Origin: Catenovulum agarivorans DS-2
GTDB taxonomy: Bacteria > Pseudomonadota > Gammaproteobacteria > Enterobacterales > Alteromonadaceae
Assembly (NCBI RefSeq): GCF_000568405.1
Contig: NZ_ARZY01000008.1
Location: 1-64,000 of the forward strand
Length of the DNA stretch: 64,000 bases
Direction of reading: 5' to 3'
Below are positions 1-8,703 of the stretch, in pieces. The first letter of the stretch is position 1. Each line of letters opens with the position of its first letter. The notes under the pieces are model-generated. The model saw nothing but the letters and a program-made list of their open reading frames with translations. It was not told the origin of the DNA and did not search any database. The translations under genes were made by a program, and so were the position numbers.

Positions 1-69
1 CTATTTATTGCTTAACTGATCGGCATTACGCCGAAGCGGGTTTTTGTCATCTAGATAATAAAATCTAAA

Positions 70-750
70 TTATAGGTCGAAGTCTACAGCGTAAGAAACG
101 TAGTAACCTAAAGATTGACCGTCACGATCTGATTCCACAACACCGAATGTGAAACCGTCTTTAGAGATGCTTGCACCAAGGTCGATGCCTTCATTTGCAA
201 AGTCACCATCATATGAACCGATATGGAAAGCAGCTTCTAAACCTTCAGCAACTTCTAAAGAGTAATCAGCTGAGATATAAGTTGAATCACCAAAGCTTGC
301 GCCATCAGTTTCTGCATTTGCTAAAACAGCTAAACCCAAAGTTAAGTTATCGAAAGAAACGCTTGCGTAAATTTCACCGAAATCTAAATCAGTGGCGTTA
401 CCTGCTGGGATAGCAGATTTTTTAGGATATGCAAAGTAGACATAACCTACATCATAAGAAAAGCCTTCAAGCTCGCCAGCGTAGCCAACGTAATAGTCAA
501 CTTCTGAAGAAGCTGAAGTATTGCTTTCGCCAAGAGTTGAAACCCAAACACCTGCATAGGCACCAGACTCATCTGCATAATCGATACCGCCAGAAACAGC
601 CGCACCGTCATTTGATTGAGTCATACCACGCCAGTAGTAGTTAGAAGTTACTGCTGCGTTTGCTGATAAACCTTCTACTGCCATAGCAGAAGTAGAAGCC
701 ATAGTTGATACTGCGCCTAAGATAGAAGCTACAAGTAATGTTTTTTTCAT
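70..750 (-). CDS. TorF family putative porin (TIGR02001-type outer membrane protein)
   Basis: A 226-residue outer-membrane beta-barrel protein. Residues 1-24 form a signal peptide ending SAMA, followed by alternating aromatic/glycine strands such as NYYWRGMTQS, the typical start of the TIGR02001/TorF family, and a C-terminus ending in hydrophobic plus aromatic residues (VSYAVDFDL). The family is thought to form outer-membrane channels; the substrate is unknown. From general knowledge, relatives often sit beside glnK-amtB. The start codon is preceded by GGAG. A sigma-54 promoter (805-818) and an NtrC-like site lie upstream, so nitrogen control is inferred. The family call is firm; the transported substrate is not. 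Confidence 0.85.
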   Translation of the reverse strand: MKKTLLVASILGAVSTMASTSAMAVEGLSANAAVTSNYYWRGMTQSNDGAAVSGGIDYADESGAYAGVWVSTLGESNTSASSEVDYYVGYAGELEGFSYDVGYVYFAYPKKSAIPAGNATDLDFGEIYASVSFDNLTLGLAVLANAETDGASFGDSTYISADYSLEVAEGLEAAFHIGSYDGDFANEGIDLGASISKDGFTFGVVESDRDGQSLGYYVSYAVDFDL

Positions 751-803
751 GCTAGTTCTCCAAATTGGAATTTTTCAATTTGCTAAATGTGCTGCAGAGG
801 TAT

Positions 804-820
804 AGCAACCCCCGTGCCGA
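804..820 (-). promoter_or_regulatory. Sigma-54 (-24/-12) promoter for the TorF porin
   Basis: Minus strand reads TCGGCACGGGGGTTGCT. The invariant GG and GC are separated by exactly 10 bases, matching the sigma-54 consensus TGGCACG-N4-TTGC closely. It lies about 55 bases upstream of the porin start codon. This makes the porin dependent on RpoN and an enhancer-binding activator (inference). Confidence 0.75.
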
Positions 821-949
821 TTTTTTAATTTCCCTTAAAAAAAGCTTATAAAGCCCATTATATCGGGCGTTTTTGCTTTTTTTTCGTGAACTGCAACCGC
901 AGTTTATAGCACTTATTTGGCAAAATCACTACAAAATACTGATATTAGT

Positions 950-987
950 TGGTGCAAATGTGAACTGGCGTGTACTAATGTGGTGCA
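950..987. promoter_or_regulatory. Candidate NtrC enhancer sites upstream of the TorF porin
   Basis: TGGTGCA occurs at 950-956 and 981-987. The second copy has an upstream half TGTACTA with 3-base spacing (971-987), 5 of 7 bases matching the NtrC left half TGCACCA. The first copy is only a half site. The distance to the sigma-54 promoter, about 150 bases, suits an enhancer. Identity of the activator is inferred. Confidence 0.5.
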
Positions 988-1101
988 AATTAATTGGTCT
1001 GTAGTCATTTTTACGCTTTTATTGCATCTTTTTAGTTAATTGCCAATTAGATGAGAACTAATTGCGCAATTGGAACGCGCATAACTGCATTATCGCTATG
1101 T

Positions 1102-1130
1102 TTGGTTTGACTTGAGTTAGCGGGTAGAAT
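1102..1130 (+). promoter_or_regulatory. Candidate sigma-70 promoter for rpe
   Basis: TTGGTT, a 17-base spacer and TAGAAT lie about 33 bases before the rpe start codon. The boxes match 4 of 6 and 5 of 6 of the consensus. It is a sequence match only. Confidence 0.4.
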
Positions 1131-1162
1131 AAGCGAGATTAACCAAAACAAAATATGTAGGT

Positions 1163-1843
1163 ATGACAACTATGAACCCTTATTTTATAGCACCGTCGAT
1201 TTTAGCCGCGGATCTGGCTCGACTTGGTGAAGAAGTAGAGAATGTAGTAGCCGCGGGTGCTGACGTTATCCATTTTGATGTAATGGATAACCACTATGTA
1301 CCAAATTTAACTTTTGGTCCTGCCGTTTTACAGGCTTTAAAAAACTACGGCATAAAGGCTGATTTTGATGTTCATTTAATGGTAGAGCCAGTTGATGACT
1401 TAATTAACCAGTTTGCCGATGCTGGCGCTGCATATATTAGTTTTCATCCCGAAGCGAGCCGTCATGTTGATCGTTCTATTAATTTAATTAAACAACGTGG
1501 AATAAAAGCGGGTTTAGTGCTGAATCCTGCAACGCCGTTATCTGTACTAGACTACGTGCTGCCTCAATTAGACTTTGTGTTATTTATGTCTGTTAATCCT
1601 GGTTTTGGTGGTCAGTCGTTTATTCCTTATACCTTGGATAAAATTCGTCAGCTACGCGCACGTATAAATGAATTAGGCTTAAATACCCGCATTGAAGTTG
1701 ATGGTGGTGTTAAAACCAATAATATCGCTGAAGTTGCTGCTGCAGGTGCGGATATGTTTGTCGCTGGTACTGCTATTTTTGGTGCTGACGATTATAAAGT
1801 TGCTGTTGATGAAATGCGCAGTGAATTAGCTAAGGTTGGTTAA
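1163..1843 (+). CDS. rpe: Ribulose-phosphate 3-epimerase
   Basis: Interconverts ribulose 5-phosphate and xylulose 5-phosphate in the cytosolic pentose phosphate pathway. The 226-residue TIM-barrel has family signatures [15 protein letters not shown] near the start, [12 protein letters not shown] (His37 and Asp39 metal ligands), DVHLMVEP (His71), NPGFGGQSF and EVDGGV (catalytic Asp). Length equals the bacterial norm of about 225. Two in-frame ATGs four codons apart could serve as start; the first is used here. It is convergent with uvrA and not in the usual dam-rpe-gph operon on the visible side. The assignment is secure. Confidence 0.97.
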   Translation: MTTMNPYFIAPSILAADLARLGEEVENVVAAGADVIHFDVMDNHYVPNLTFGPAVLQALKNYGIKADFDVHLMVEPVDDLINQFADAGAAYISFHPEASRHVDRSINLIKQRGIKAGLVLNPATPLSVLDYVLPQLDFVLFMSVNPGFGGQSFIPYTLDKIRQLRARINELGLNTRIEVDGGVKTNNIAEVAAAGADMFVAGTAIFGADDYKVAVDEMRSELAKVG

Positions 1844-1980
1844 CCCAACCACCTCTCCCAGCATTTGTATTGTTATTTTTATAACGATAAAAATGCTGGA
1901 AGGGTGATTGGGCGTTGGGGACAATCAACTGCCAATTACGTGGATATAACCGGCGAGCAACGGCTATCCCAACCACCTCT
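1844..1980. repeat. 13-bp direct repeat flanking a long hairpin
   Basis: CCCAACCACCTCT is present at 1844-1856 and again at 1968-1980. Between them, CCAGCATTT (1858-1866) and AAATGCTGG (1891-1899) form a stem with a further inner GTTAT/ATAAC pairing. The stem could act as the rpe terminator, though no strong T run follows. The stretch lies between convergent rpe and uvrA. Confidence 0.5.
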
Positions 1981-2017
1981 TGTTACTTTTGTGTTGTTGC
2001 CTAGTTCAAACAAGTTC

Positions 2018-4837
2018 CTAGAGCAGCGGCTTTAAAAATCTTCCGGTATGACTGTTTTCTTGTTGAACTAAATCTTCTGGCGCACCAGCAAATAGGATTT
2101 CACCACCGCCGCTACCACCTTCGGGACCTAAATCGACGATCCAGTCGGCCGTTTTGATCACGTCTAAATTATGCTCAATAATCACCACAGTGTTGCCATG
2201 ATCCCTTAACCTATGGATAACCGACAGTAATTGTTCAATATCGTAAAAATGTAAACCTGTGGTGGGTTCGTCCAAAATATATAAGGTTTTGCCGGTATCG
2301 CGTTTGGATAACTCCCGGGCAAGCTTTACCCTTTGTGCTTCACCGCCAGATAATGTGGTTGCTGCTTGGCCCAATCGAATATAACTCAAACCAACGTCCA
2401 TTAACGTTTGTAGTTTGCGTGCAATCGCCGGGACAGCATCAAAAAATTCACGCGCATCTTCCACTGTCATATCCAATGTCTCGTGAATGTTTTTACCTTT
2501 ATACTTTATTTCTAAAGTTTCGCGGTTGTAACGTTTGCCTTTACATTCATCGCAAGCAACATATACGTCAGGCAAAAAGTGCATCTCTACCTTTATAACG
2601 CCATCACCTTGGCAAGCTTCGCAGCGTCCACCTTTAACATTAAAACTAAAACGGCCGGGTTTGTAGCCGCGTGAGCGTGCTTCTTGTGTTGCGGAAAACA
2701 GCTCTCTAATTGGCGTGAATATACCTGTATAAGTTGCAGGGTTGGATCTGGGTGTACGGCCAATAGGGCTTTGGTCAATATCAACAACTTTATCTAGGTG
2801 ATCTAAACCATGAATGCTTTTATAAGGAGCTGCTTGATTGGTTGTGGCTTTATTCAATTCGGTTTGTGCCAAACTAAATAAAGTGTCGTTGATTAAGGTT
2901 GATTTGCCCGAACCTGAGACACCTGTGATACAGGTTAGCAATCCAAATGGAATAGCCAAGTCAACATTTTTTAGATTATTACCACTGGCACCTTTTAACT
3001 CAATCCATTTATCATTTGGTTGATGTCGCTTTTTAGGGATTTCAATCTTTCTTTTACCTGACAGGTATTGTCCAGTAAGTGAGTGTTCACTACTCTTGAT
3101 GTCTTCGACAGTACCTTGCGCGACAATTTCACCACCATGCACGCCTGCTCTTGGTCCAATATCTAATACATGATCCGCACAACGAATAGCATCTTCATCA
3201 TGCTCAACCACTATCACAGTGTTACCCAAATCTCGTAAATGTGTCAGGGTTTTTAATAATCTTTCATTATCGCGTTGATGCAGGCCGATTGATGGTTCGT
3301 CTAACACATACATTACACCAACCAAACCTGCGCCAATTTGGCTAGCCAAGCGTATGCGCTGTGCTTCACCACCAGAGAGCGTATCTGCACTGCGTGATAA
3401 GGTTAAATAGTTTAAACCTACATTGACTAAAAAACCGAGCCTGTCGTTAATTTCTTTGAGGATTTTGTCGGCAATTTGTGCTTTTTGCCCAGTCAGTTGT
3501 AAGTTGGTAAAAAAGTTAGATGCTTGTTCAATGGATAAATCGGCCACTTGCGGTAAGCTTGTATCAGCGACAAAAACATTTCTCGCTTCTTCACGCAACC
3601 GTGTGCCTTTACAGCTAGGGCAGGCTTGATTGTTGAGGAACTTCGCCATTTCTTCGCGTACCGAATTAGATTCTGTTTCACGGTAACGTCGTTCCATATT
3701 GGGAATTATGCCCTCAAAAGGATGTTGGCGACGGATAATGTCACCTCTATCATTCATATAATTAAAATCTAGGCTGAGTTTTCCGGTGCCATACAACACA
3801 ACTTTTTGTTGTTCGTCATCGAGCGTTTGCCATGGTGCTGTAACATCAAAATCATAGTGTTCGGCTACCGTTTTTAGCATTTGAAAGTAATAAAAGCTGC
3901 GTTTATCCCAACCTTTAATTGCCCCTCCAGACAAACTTAACTCTGGATTGCTAACGACTCTGTTGGGATCAAAATATTGTTTTACCCCTAAGCCATCGCA
4001 ACTGCCGCAAGCGCCTGATGGGCTATTAAAAGAGAAGATTCTAGGTTCAATTTCCTGCATGCTATAGCCACAGTGTGGGCAGGAAAAATTAGCTGAAAAA
4101 ATCATTTCCGGCTGTTGTGGATCATCCATCCATGCAATAGTTGCCACACCGTTTGCAATATCGAGTGCGGTTTCAAAACTCTCAGCCAAACGAGTTTGCA
4201 AATCTTGTCGAACTTTAAAACGGTCAATAACAACTTCAATCGTGTGTTTTTTATGTAGTTCTAACGTTGGTGGATCAGACAAATCACAGATTTCTCCATT
4301 GACCCGTGCACGGATAAAACCTTGAGCTGCTAAACTTTCGAATGTTTTAATATGCTCGCCCTTACGGCCTTTAATAATGGGCGCCAACAACATTAGTTTG
4401 CTGCCTTCGGGTAAAGCCAAAACCTGATCAACCATCTGACTGACGGTTTGCGCGGCTAGCGGCTGTTTATGTGTTGGACATCTTGGTTCACCAACGCGGG
4501 CAAACAATAGTCTTAAATAATCATAAACTTCAGTAATGGTCCCAACTGTCGATCTTGGGTTGTGCGAAGTGCTTTTTTGTTCAATTGAAATTGCCGGCGA
4601 CAAACCTTCAATATGATCGACGTCGGGTTTTTCCATTAAGGATAAAAACTGACGAGCATACGCAGACAAAGACTCGACATAACGGCGTTGCCCTTCGGCA
4701 TACAGTGTGTCAAAAGCGAGAGATGACTTACCAGAACCAGATAAACCTGTGATAACGATTAATTTGTCACGCGGTAAAGTTAGGTCGATATTTTTTAGGT
4801 TGTGGGTACGTGCCCCTCTAACTTCGATGGTATCCAT
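2018..4837 (-). CDS. uvrA: Excinuclease ABC subunit A
   Basis: The DNA damage-sensing ATPase of nucleotide excision repair; a UvrA dimer loads UvrB at lesions. The 939 residues match E. coli UvrA (940). Two ABC ATPase modules are visible: Walker [10 protein letters not shown] at 31-39 and GVSGSGKST in the second half, with the ABC signature LSGGEAQR in both. The zinc motifs CPHCGY...CGSC and CEACQGDG...CDECKGKRY are intact. An exact SOS box lies 27 bases before the start codon, so LexA regulation is expected. Upstream and divergent is an MFS gene followed by ssb. Confidence 0.99.
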   Translation of the reverse strand: MDTIEVRGARTHNLKNIDLTLPRDKLIVITGLSGSGKSSLAFDTLYAEGQRRYVESLSAYARQFLSLMEKPDVDHIEGLSPAISIEQKSTSHNPRSTVGTITEVYDYLRLLFARVGEPRCPTHKQPLAAQTVSQMVDQVLALPEGSKLMLLAPIIKGRKGEHIKTFESLAAQGFIRARVNGEICDLSDPPTLELHKKHTIEVVIDRFKVRQDLQTRLAESFETALDIANGVATIAWMDDPQQPEMIFSANFSCPHCGYSMQEIEPRIFSFNSPSGACGSCDGLGVKQYFDPNRVVSNPELSLSGGAIKGWDKRSFYYFQMLKTVAEHYDFDVTAPWQTLDDEQQKVVLYGTGKLSLDFNYMNDRGDIIRRQHPFEGIIPNMERRYRETESNSVREEMAKFLNNQACPSCKGTRLREEARNVFVADTSLPQVADLSIEQASNFFTNLQLTGQKAQIADKILKEINDRLGFLVNVGLNYLTLSRSADTLSGGEAQRIRLASQIGAGLVGVMYVLDEPSIGLHQRDNERLLKTLTHLRDLGNTVIVVEHDEDAIRCADHVLDIGPRAGVHGGEIVAQGTVEDIKSSEHSLTGQYLSGKRKIEIPKKRHQPNDKWIELKGASGNNLKNVDLAIPFGLLTCITGVSGSGKSTLINDTLFSLAQTELNKATTNQAAPYKSIHGLDHLDKVVDIDQSPIGRTPRSNPATYTGIFTPIRELFSATQEARSRGYKPGRFSFNVKGGRCEACQGDGVIKVEMHFLPDVYVACDECKGKRYNRETLEIKYKGKNIHETLDMTVEDAREFFDAVPAIARKLQTLMDVGLSYIRLGQAATTLSGGEAQRVKLARELSKRDTGKTLYILDEPTTGLHFYDIEQLLSVIHRLRDHGNTVVIIEHNLDVIKTADWIVDLGPEGGSGGGEILFAGAPEDLVQQENSHTGRFLKPLL

Positions 4838-4863
4838 ATTTGCCCTGAAAAAATGAATGATAA

Positions 4864-4879
4864 CTGTAAATATAGACAG
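4864..4879. promoter_or_regulatory. LexA SOS box of uvrA
   Basis: CTGTAAATATAGACAG matches CTGT-N8-ACAG exactly, with AA/TT flanks extending the dyad. It lies 27 bases upstream of uvrA and about 150 bases upstream of the divergent MFS gene. LexA repression of uvrA is established in gammaproteobacteria; whether it also governs the MFS-ssb side is unknown. Confidence 0.88.
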
Positions 4880-5027
4880 TTATTATGGCACAGATTATTC
4901 TTAGCCTGCTACCTTTTATCGGTTACCTTACTTTCACAATTAAAAAAATCTGTTTAATTATACAGTACATCAGCTAATGGCATGTTATACTGCGTCGCTC
5001 GATAGTTAGTTCACTTATTGCAATTTT

Positions 5028-6404
5028 ATGTCAGAGACATTAACCCGATACGAAAAGAAAATTGCTGCAGTTTTAGCCGGCATATTTAGCCTGCGGATGA
5101 TGGGCTTGTTTATGATCATGCCTGTTATTGCAGTGTATGGCGAACAGTTATCTGGTGTATCGCCTTTGTGGATAGGCATTATTATAGGTGCATATGGGTT
5201 AACCCAAGCATTGTTGCAAATACCCATGGGCTTGTTGTCAGATAAAATTGGCCGCCGGCCAGTTATTTTGTTGGGCTTATGTTTATTCGCCATAGGTAGC
5301 TTAGTTGCTGGCATGGCTGAGCACGTCTATTGGGTTGCGGTCGGGCGTTTTTTACAAGGCACAGGCGCTATTGCCAGTGCGGTGCTTGCGTTAGCGTCAG
5401 ACTTAACCCGTGAGCAACAGCGTTCTAAAGTCATGGCTCTTATTGGCATGAGTATCGGCCTATCATTTGCCGCGGCTATGGTTGTTGGCCCGTTATTAGC
5501 AGAGCGATTTGGCTTATCAGGTTTGTTTTATTTAACAGCTGCATTCGCTGTTTTAGGTATGCTTCTAGTTTATTTTCAGGTGCCTGATTCTGTTAGCCGG
5601 GGCTCTAATCGAGACGCAATTCCCGTTCCCGCGCAACTGAAAAAACTTGCCAAGCACCCGCAATTGATCAAGCTAAATGTCGGCGTATTTATTTTGCATA
5701 TGCTATTAACTTGTTTATTTGTTGCCGTGCCTGGTTTATTGGTGAGCGCTGGTTTTGCTGCCAAAAGTCATTGGATGGTATATTTCCCCGCTTTATTGGC
5801 TTCTTTTGTATTAATGGCACCATTATTAATTTGGGCAGTTAAACATAATAAAGAATTAACGGTTTTTAAGTTAGCGATTGTGTTATTGGCTGTAGCCATG
5901 CTAATCGTTTATTTTAGCCAGCATGTATTAGTTGGGTTATTTGCTGCTCTGATTGTTTTTTTTGTTGCTTTCAATTATCTAGAAGCGAATTTGCCCGCAT
6001 GGGTAAGCAGAATTGCACCAGCAGGTCAGAAAGGCTCTGCAATGGGAATGTTTTCTAGTTGCCAGTTCGCTGGTGCATTTGCAGGCGGTATGATTGGTGG
6101 TTCTTTATTGCAATTGAGTTCAGTCAGTGGACTGCTAATTTTTTGTACTTTAATTTGTTTACCTTGGTTATGGTTAGCAAATAACTTAATATTACCTATT
6201 AGAACTAAACCCAAAGTGGTGAGCGTAGCGGTTGCTAGCCACCAAGTTGCAGAAGATATGGCTCAGGCGCTGATTCAAATTAAAGGAATAGAAGAAGCGG
6301 TTGTAATCGTTGAAGAACAATTAGCATATTTAAAAGTGTTACCTAAGCAGTTGGACGAAACGGCATTAGACAGCTATATAAACCAACATGCGAAACAGAA
6401 TTAG
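5028..6404 (+). CDS. MFS transporter, YajR-like with C-terminal ferredoxin-like domain
   Basis: A 458-residue inner-membrane drug:proton antiporter-type protein. About twelve hydrophobic segments span residues 15-390; the conserved loop motif after helix 2 reads GLLSDKIGRRPVI (motif A) and an RFLQGTGAI segment follows. The last 60 residues (HQVAEDMAQALIQIKGIEE...) form a soluble domain resembling the YAM domain of E. coli YajR. Substrate cannot be read from sequence. It sits between uvrA and ssb, ending 9 bases before ssb, so the two are probably cotranscribed. Confidence 0.88.
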   Translation: MSETLTRYEKKIAAVLAGIFSLRMMGLFMIMPVIAVYGEQLSGVSPLWIGIIIGAYGLTQALLQIPMGLLSDKIGRRPVILLGLCLFAIGSLVAGMAEHVYWVAVGRFLQGTGAIASAVLALASDLTREQQRSKVMALIGMSIGLSFAAAMVVGPLLAERFGLSGLFYLTAAFAVLGMLLVYFQVPDSVSRGSNRDAIPVPAQLKKLAKHPQLIKLNVGVFILHMLLTCLFVAVPGLLVSAGFAAKSHWMVYFPALLASFVLMAPLLIWAVKHNKELTVFKLAIVLLAVAMLIVYFSQHVLVGLFAALIVFFVAFNYLEANLPAWVSRIAPAGQKGSAMGMFSSCQFAGAFAGGMIGGSLLQLSSVSGLLIFCTLICLPWLWLANNLILPIRTKPKVVSVAVASHQVAEDMAQALIQIKGIEEAVVIVEEQLAYLKVLPKQLDETALDSYINQHAKQN

Positions 6405-6413
6405 GAGAAGAAG

Positions 6414-7007
6414 ATGGCATCTCGCGGCATCAACAAAGTGATATTAATCGGTAATTTAGGCCAAGACCCAGAAGTCCGTTATATGCCGAATGGCAATGCG
6501 GTTGCAAACCTAACGCTTGCAACATCAGAGAGCTGGAAGGATCGCAATTCTGGGCAAATGAATGAAAAGACTGAATGGCATCGTGTGGTGATTTTTGGCA
6601 AATTGGCTGAAATCGCAGGCGAATATTTACGTAAAGGCTCACAGGTCTATATTGAAGGCAAGTTGCAAACGCGTAAATGGCAAGATCAACAAGGCCAAGA
6701 TAGATACACAACTGAAGTTGTGGTAGATATGACGGGTAGCATGCAAATGTTGGATCGCCGCAACGATGGTGGCCAAGGCCAAGGTGCGCAAGGCGGTTAT
6801 GCTAATAACAATAACCAAGGTGGCTACAACCAAGCTCCGCAACAAGGTTACCAGCAGCCTGCTGCGCAACCTCAATATAACCAAGCTCCACAGCAAGGTG
6901 GTGGTTATCAACAACCAGCACAACAGCGTCCAGCGCCAGCTCCGGCTCCTCAAGCAGCACCACCTGCAGAGCCTAACTTAGATTTTGATGACGATATTCC
7001 ATTCTAA
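6414..7007 (+). CDS. ssb: Single-stranded DNA-binding protein
   Basis: Binds ssDNA as a tetramer during replication, recombination and repair. Residues 1-110 form the OB fold ([20 protein letters not shown], then [22 protein letters not shown]). Residues 115-185 are a Gln/Gly/Pro/Asn-rich disordered linker with repeated QAPQQG units. The acidic tip DFDDDIPF, the docking site for partner proteins, is intact. At 197 residues it is slightly longer than E. coli SSB (178) because of the linker. A good GGAG-type ribosome site precedes the ATG. A strong terminator follows. Confidence 0.98.
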   Translation: MASRGINKVILIGNLGQDPEVRYMPNGNAVANLTLATSESWKDRNSGQMNEKTEWHRVVIFGKLAEIAGEYLRKGSQVYIEGKLQTRKWQDQQGQDRYTTEVVVDMTGSMQMLDRRNDGGQGQGAQGGYANNNNQGGYNQAPQQGYQQPAAQPQYNQAPQQGGGYQQPAQQRPAPAPAPQAAPPAEPNLDFDDDIPF

Positions 7008-7036
7008 AATCTAATTGTCGACGTTACCAATATTTC

Positions 7037-7063
7037 AAAGCCCAGCTCTTAGCTGGGCTTTTT
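7037..7063 (+). terminator. Intrinsic terminator of ssb
   Basis: AAAGCCCAGCT, a CTT loop and AGCTGGGCTTT give an 11-bp perfect stem followed by T residues, 30 bases after the ssb stop codon. Confidence 0.9.
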
Positions 7064-7115
7064 GGTTAATTTTACACTAGCTGTAAATTGAATAGGATAG
7101 ATTGGAATTTTTCAT

Positions 7116-7147
7116 AAAAAAATCCCGCTAAGAAAATCTTAGCGGGA
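7116..7147 (-). terminator. Terminator of small RNA copy 1
   Basis: TCCCGCTAAGA, a short loop and TCTTAGCGGGA form a perfect 11-bp stem. The seven As at 7116-7122 give a T run on the minus strand only; the other side has no T run, so it terminates minus-strand transcription. Confidence 0.85.
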
Positions 7148-7178
7148 CACAAGGGAGATACAACAGGAGCACATTTTC
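7116..7178 (-). ncRNA. Candidate small RNA, copy 1 of a two-member family
   Basis: On the minus strand a promoter-like region leads into a segment containing TCCTGTTGTATCTCCCTTGT (7168-7149) and then an 11-bp GC-rich hairpin with a 7-T tail. The same 20 bases, the same spacing to a terminator and a related upstream region recur on the plus strand at 37.6 kb. No open reading frame accounts for it, and the neighbours ssb and the CHRD gene have their own terminators. The transcript is estimated at about 63 nt from a -10-like TATATT/ATTTAT at 7193-7185. The pyrimidine-rich UCUCCCU could pair with Shine-Dalgarno sequences (inference). Confidence 0.7.
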
Positions 7179-7183
7179 AAACA

Positions 7184-7219
7184 CATAAATATAGAGTGCT
7201 AAATAGTTAGTTAGTTCAA
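7184..7219 (-). promoter_or_regulatory. Promoter region of small RNA copy 1
   Basis: TTGAACTAA at 7219-7211, then TCTAT and a -10-like TATATT/ATTTAT at 7193-7185. The same elements at nearly the same spacing precede the second copy at 37609-37643, which is the main evidence. The spacing between TTGAAC and the -10 exceeds 17 bases, so TTGAAC may be an activator site and not a -35 box. Confidence 0.5.
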
Positions 7220-7290
7220 AAAAATATAAAAAAACTTGGCTCGTTTATTTTGCTCAATATCGTATTGGTTGGAATACTGACCGTGCAAAC

Positions 7291-7330
7291 AAAAAAGCCG
7301 ATGCATGTTGGACTGCATCGGCTTGTTTTT
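7291..7330. terminator. Bidirectional terminator downstream of the CHRD gene
   Basis: AAGCCGATGCA and TGCATCGGCTT (7295-7305, 7314-7324) pair over 11 bp, with A residues on the left and T residues on the right, so it can stop transcription from either side. It lies 19 bases past the stop codon of the minus-strand CHRD gene. Confidence 0.85.
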
Positions 7331-7348
7331 CAGTAACTTAAGTTTCAA

Positions 7349-8602
7349 TTAGTACATAGAGCTGTTATTTCCCATGTGATCATCGTCATCATCTGGCATT
7401 AGCTGTCCACGCAACTCACCCGATGCATGGGTGGTAGAGTGCACATTAATGTAATACTCATCATCTAACAAGGTTTCTAGCTGGTCTTTGCTAAAGCTAT
7501 CCATCAATGAGAAATCGGTTAATGAGTCTGTGATAAAGTTTAAGGTAAAGACGGCGCCACCATTGGTACCTGCTGCACCTTCATGAATGTGTGCCATGCT
7601 TGCATCAGTTACTGTGGTGTGAACAAATAATGCAAAATCTGCACTGCCATCATCTTGTTCCATTACGGTTAACGAAGCTAAACCCATATTGTCCGTCGTT
7701 ACCGCTGGCACTTCTTGATCGCCTGTTAGCTCTGTATATAAAACGTGAGTTTTGCCAACGGTAATTTGTCCTCTAAGCTCCCCGCTAGCAAAATCGGAGC
7801 TATGAACGTTAACATATAACTGGCCTGTGTGGAGCAGGTCACTACTGTTTGTATCTAAATCCATCATTGCCCACCAATGATCCATATTGTTTGTGTCTTG
7901 GGTTAATGCCTGAACCACTCCACCATTTTCGCCGGCGTAACCTTCATGAATATGTGCTGCAGTAGCATTGTCTAAATCCATCGTGGTTACATGTACTTCT
8001 AGTGTTTCCATTTCGTGGTCAACGGTTACCCAACCATAACCCATGGCTTGGGTATCAACTACGGGTACCTCGTACATGCCCATTAATTTGAAGTGGCGAA
8101 TTTCGATGTGATGTGGCAATACCTGTCCACGTATTTCACCATTTGGATGCTCTGATGTGTGGAAATTTAAGTAGGTTTCACCGTTTAGTACCGCAGACAA
8201 CTCGTCTGCAGTTAGGCTGGTATCAGGTAATTCCCAAATATCTGCACTGTCATTGCTTTGATTTAATCCAACAATTACTCCACCATTTGTACCCGCTACA
8301 CCCATATGTAAATGCGCAGCATTTGGGGTTAAATTGTGAATGGTCACCATGCCTTTGATCATCATTTCGTCTTCATCGACCTTTATTTCACCCCAACCCC
8401 AAGCATCAGTATCGACCATTGGATTTTCTTGGTGGCCGTCTAATTTAACCTGTAACATGATATATTCGTCATGGTGAGGGTAGTCATCGTCGTCATCATC
8501 GGTATTTATTGATATATTACAAGCCATTAAACTTGATAAAAATAGAGCGGCTATCAGCATTCTAAACCACTGGATGCCTTGCCAATTGGTTGTTGCATTC
8601 AT
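7349..8602 (-). CDS. Lipoprotein with three CHRD domains
   Basis: A 417-residue exported protein. A signal peptide ends in a lipobox-like SLMAC, followed by an Asp-rich stretch (NTDDDDDD). Three repeats of about 120 residues each carry the CHRD features AHIHxGxAGxNGxV and VHSxxxxSGELRGQ: about 45-165, 170-290 and 295-405. CHRD domains were first described in chordin and occur in many bacterial surface proteins; their bacterial role is unknown. The mature protein is very acidic with many His and Asp residues, suggesting metal binding (inference). Transcribed alone, with its own terminator. Confidence 0.85.
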   Translation of the reverse strand: MNATTNWQGIQWFRMLIAALFLSSLMACNISINTDDDDDDYPHHDEYIMLQVKLDGHQENPMVDTDAWGWGEIKVDEDEMMIKGMVTIHNLTPNAAHLHMGVAGTNGGVIVGLNQSNDSADIWELPDTSLTADELSAVLNGETYLNFHTSEHPNGEIRGQVLPHHIEIRHFKLMGMYEVPVVDTQAMGYGWVTVDHEMETLEVHVTTMDLDNATAAHIHEGYAGENGGVVQALTQDTNNMDHWWAMMDLDTNSSDLLHTGQLYVNVHSSDFASGELRGQITVGKTHVLYTELTGDQEVPAVTTDNMGLASLTVMEQDDGSADFALFVHTTVTDASMAHIHEGAAGTNGGAVFTLNFITDSLTDFSLMDSFSKDQLETLLDDEYYINVHSTTHASGELRGQLMPDDDDDHMGNNSSMY

Positions 8603-8703
8603 TGTGCTATCTCCTATTGCGCTGACATGAACTTCTAAAGTGTAGACGCAAATGGGCGGCTTGCTTGTTTTTTATCCAACTTTTGTTAAACAGATTGCAA
8701 ATA

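Larger units (their letters stand above)
751..1162. other. Intergenic region between divergent porin and rpe genes
   Basis: This 412-base stretch holds no gene. It carries the sigma-54 promoter and the NtrC-like sites of the porin, a short GCCC/GGGC hairpin at about 853-868 followed on the plus strand by a T-rich run, and a candidate rpe promoter near its right end. I see nothing else in it. Confidence 0.6.
7008..7348. other. Intergenic region between ssb and the CHRD gene
   Basis: This 341-base stretch holds three terminators and the small RNA locus described separately, and no protein gene. The part from 7225 to 7290 is AT-rich with no recognisable feature. Confidence 0.6.

Noticed and set aside
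853-868. GCCC...GGGC hairpin with T-rich tail as a terminator
   Set aside because: The stem has only four pairs and there is no upstream plus-strand gene for it to terminate.
2593-2787. Short frames inside uvrA as separate genes
   Set aside because: They are out-of-frame readings of a complete uvrA gene whose motifs are all intact; no frameshift is implied.
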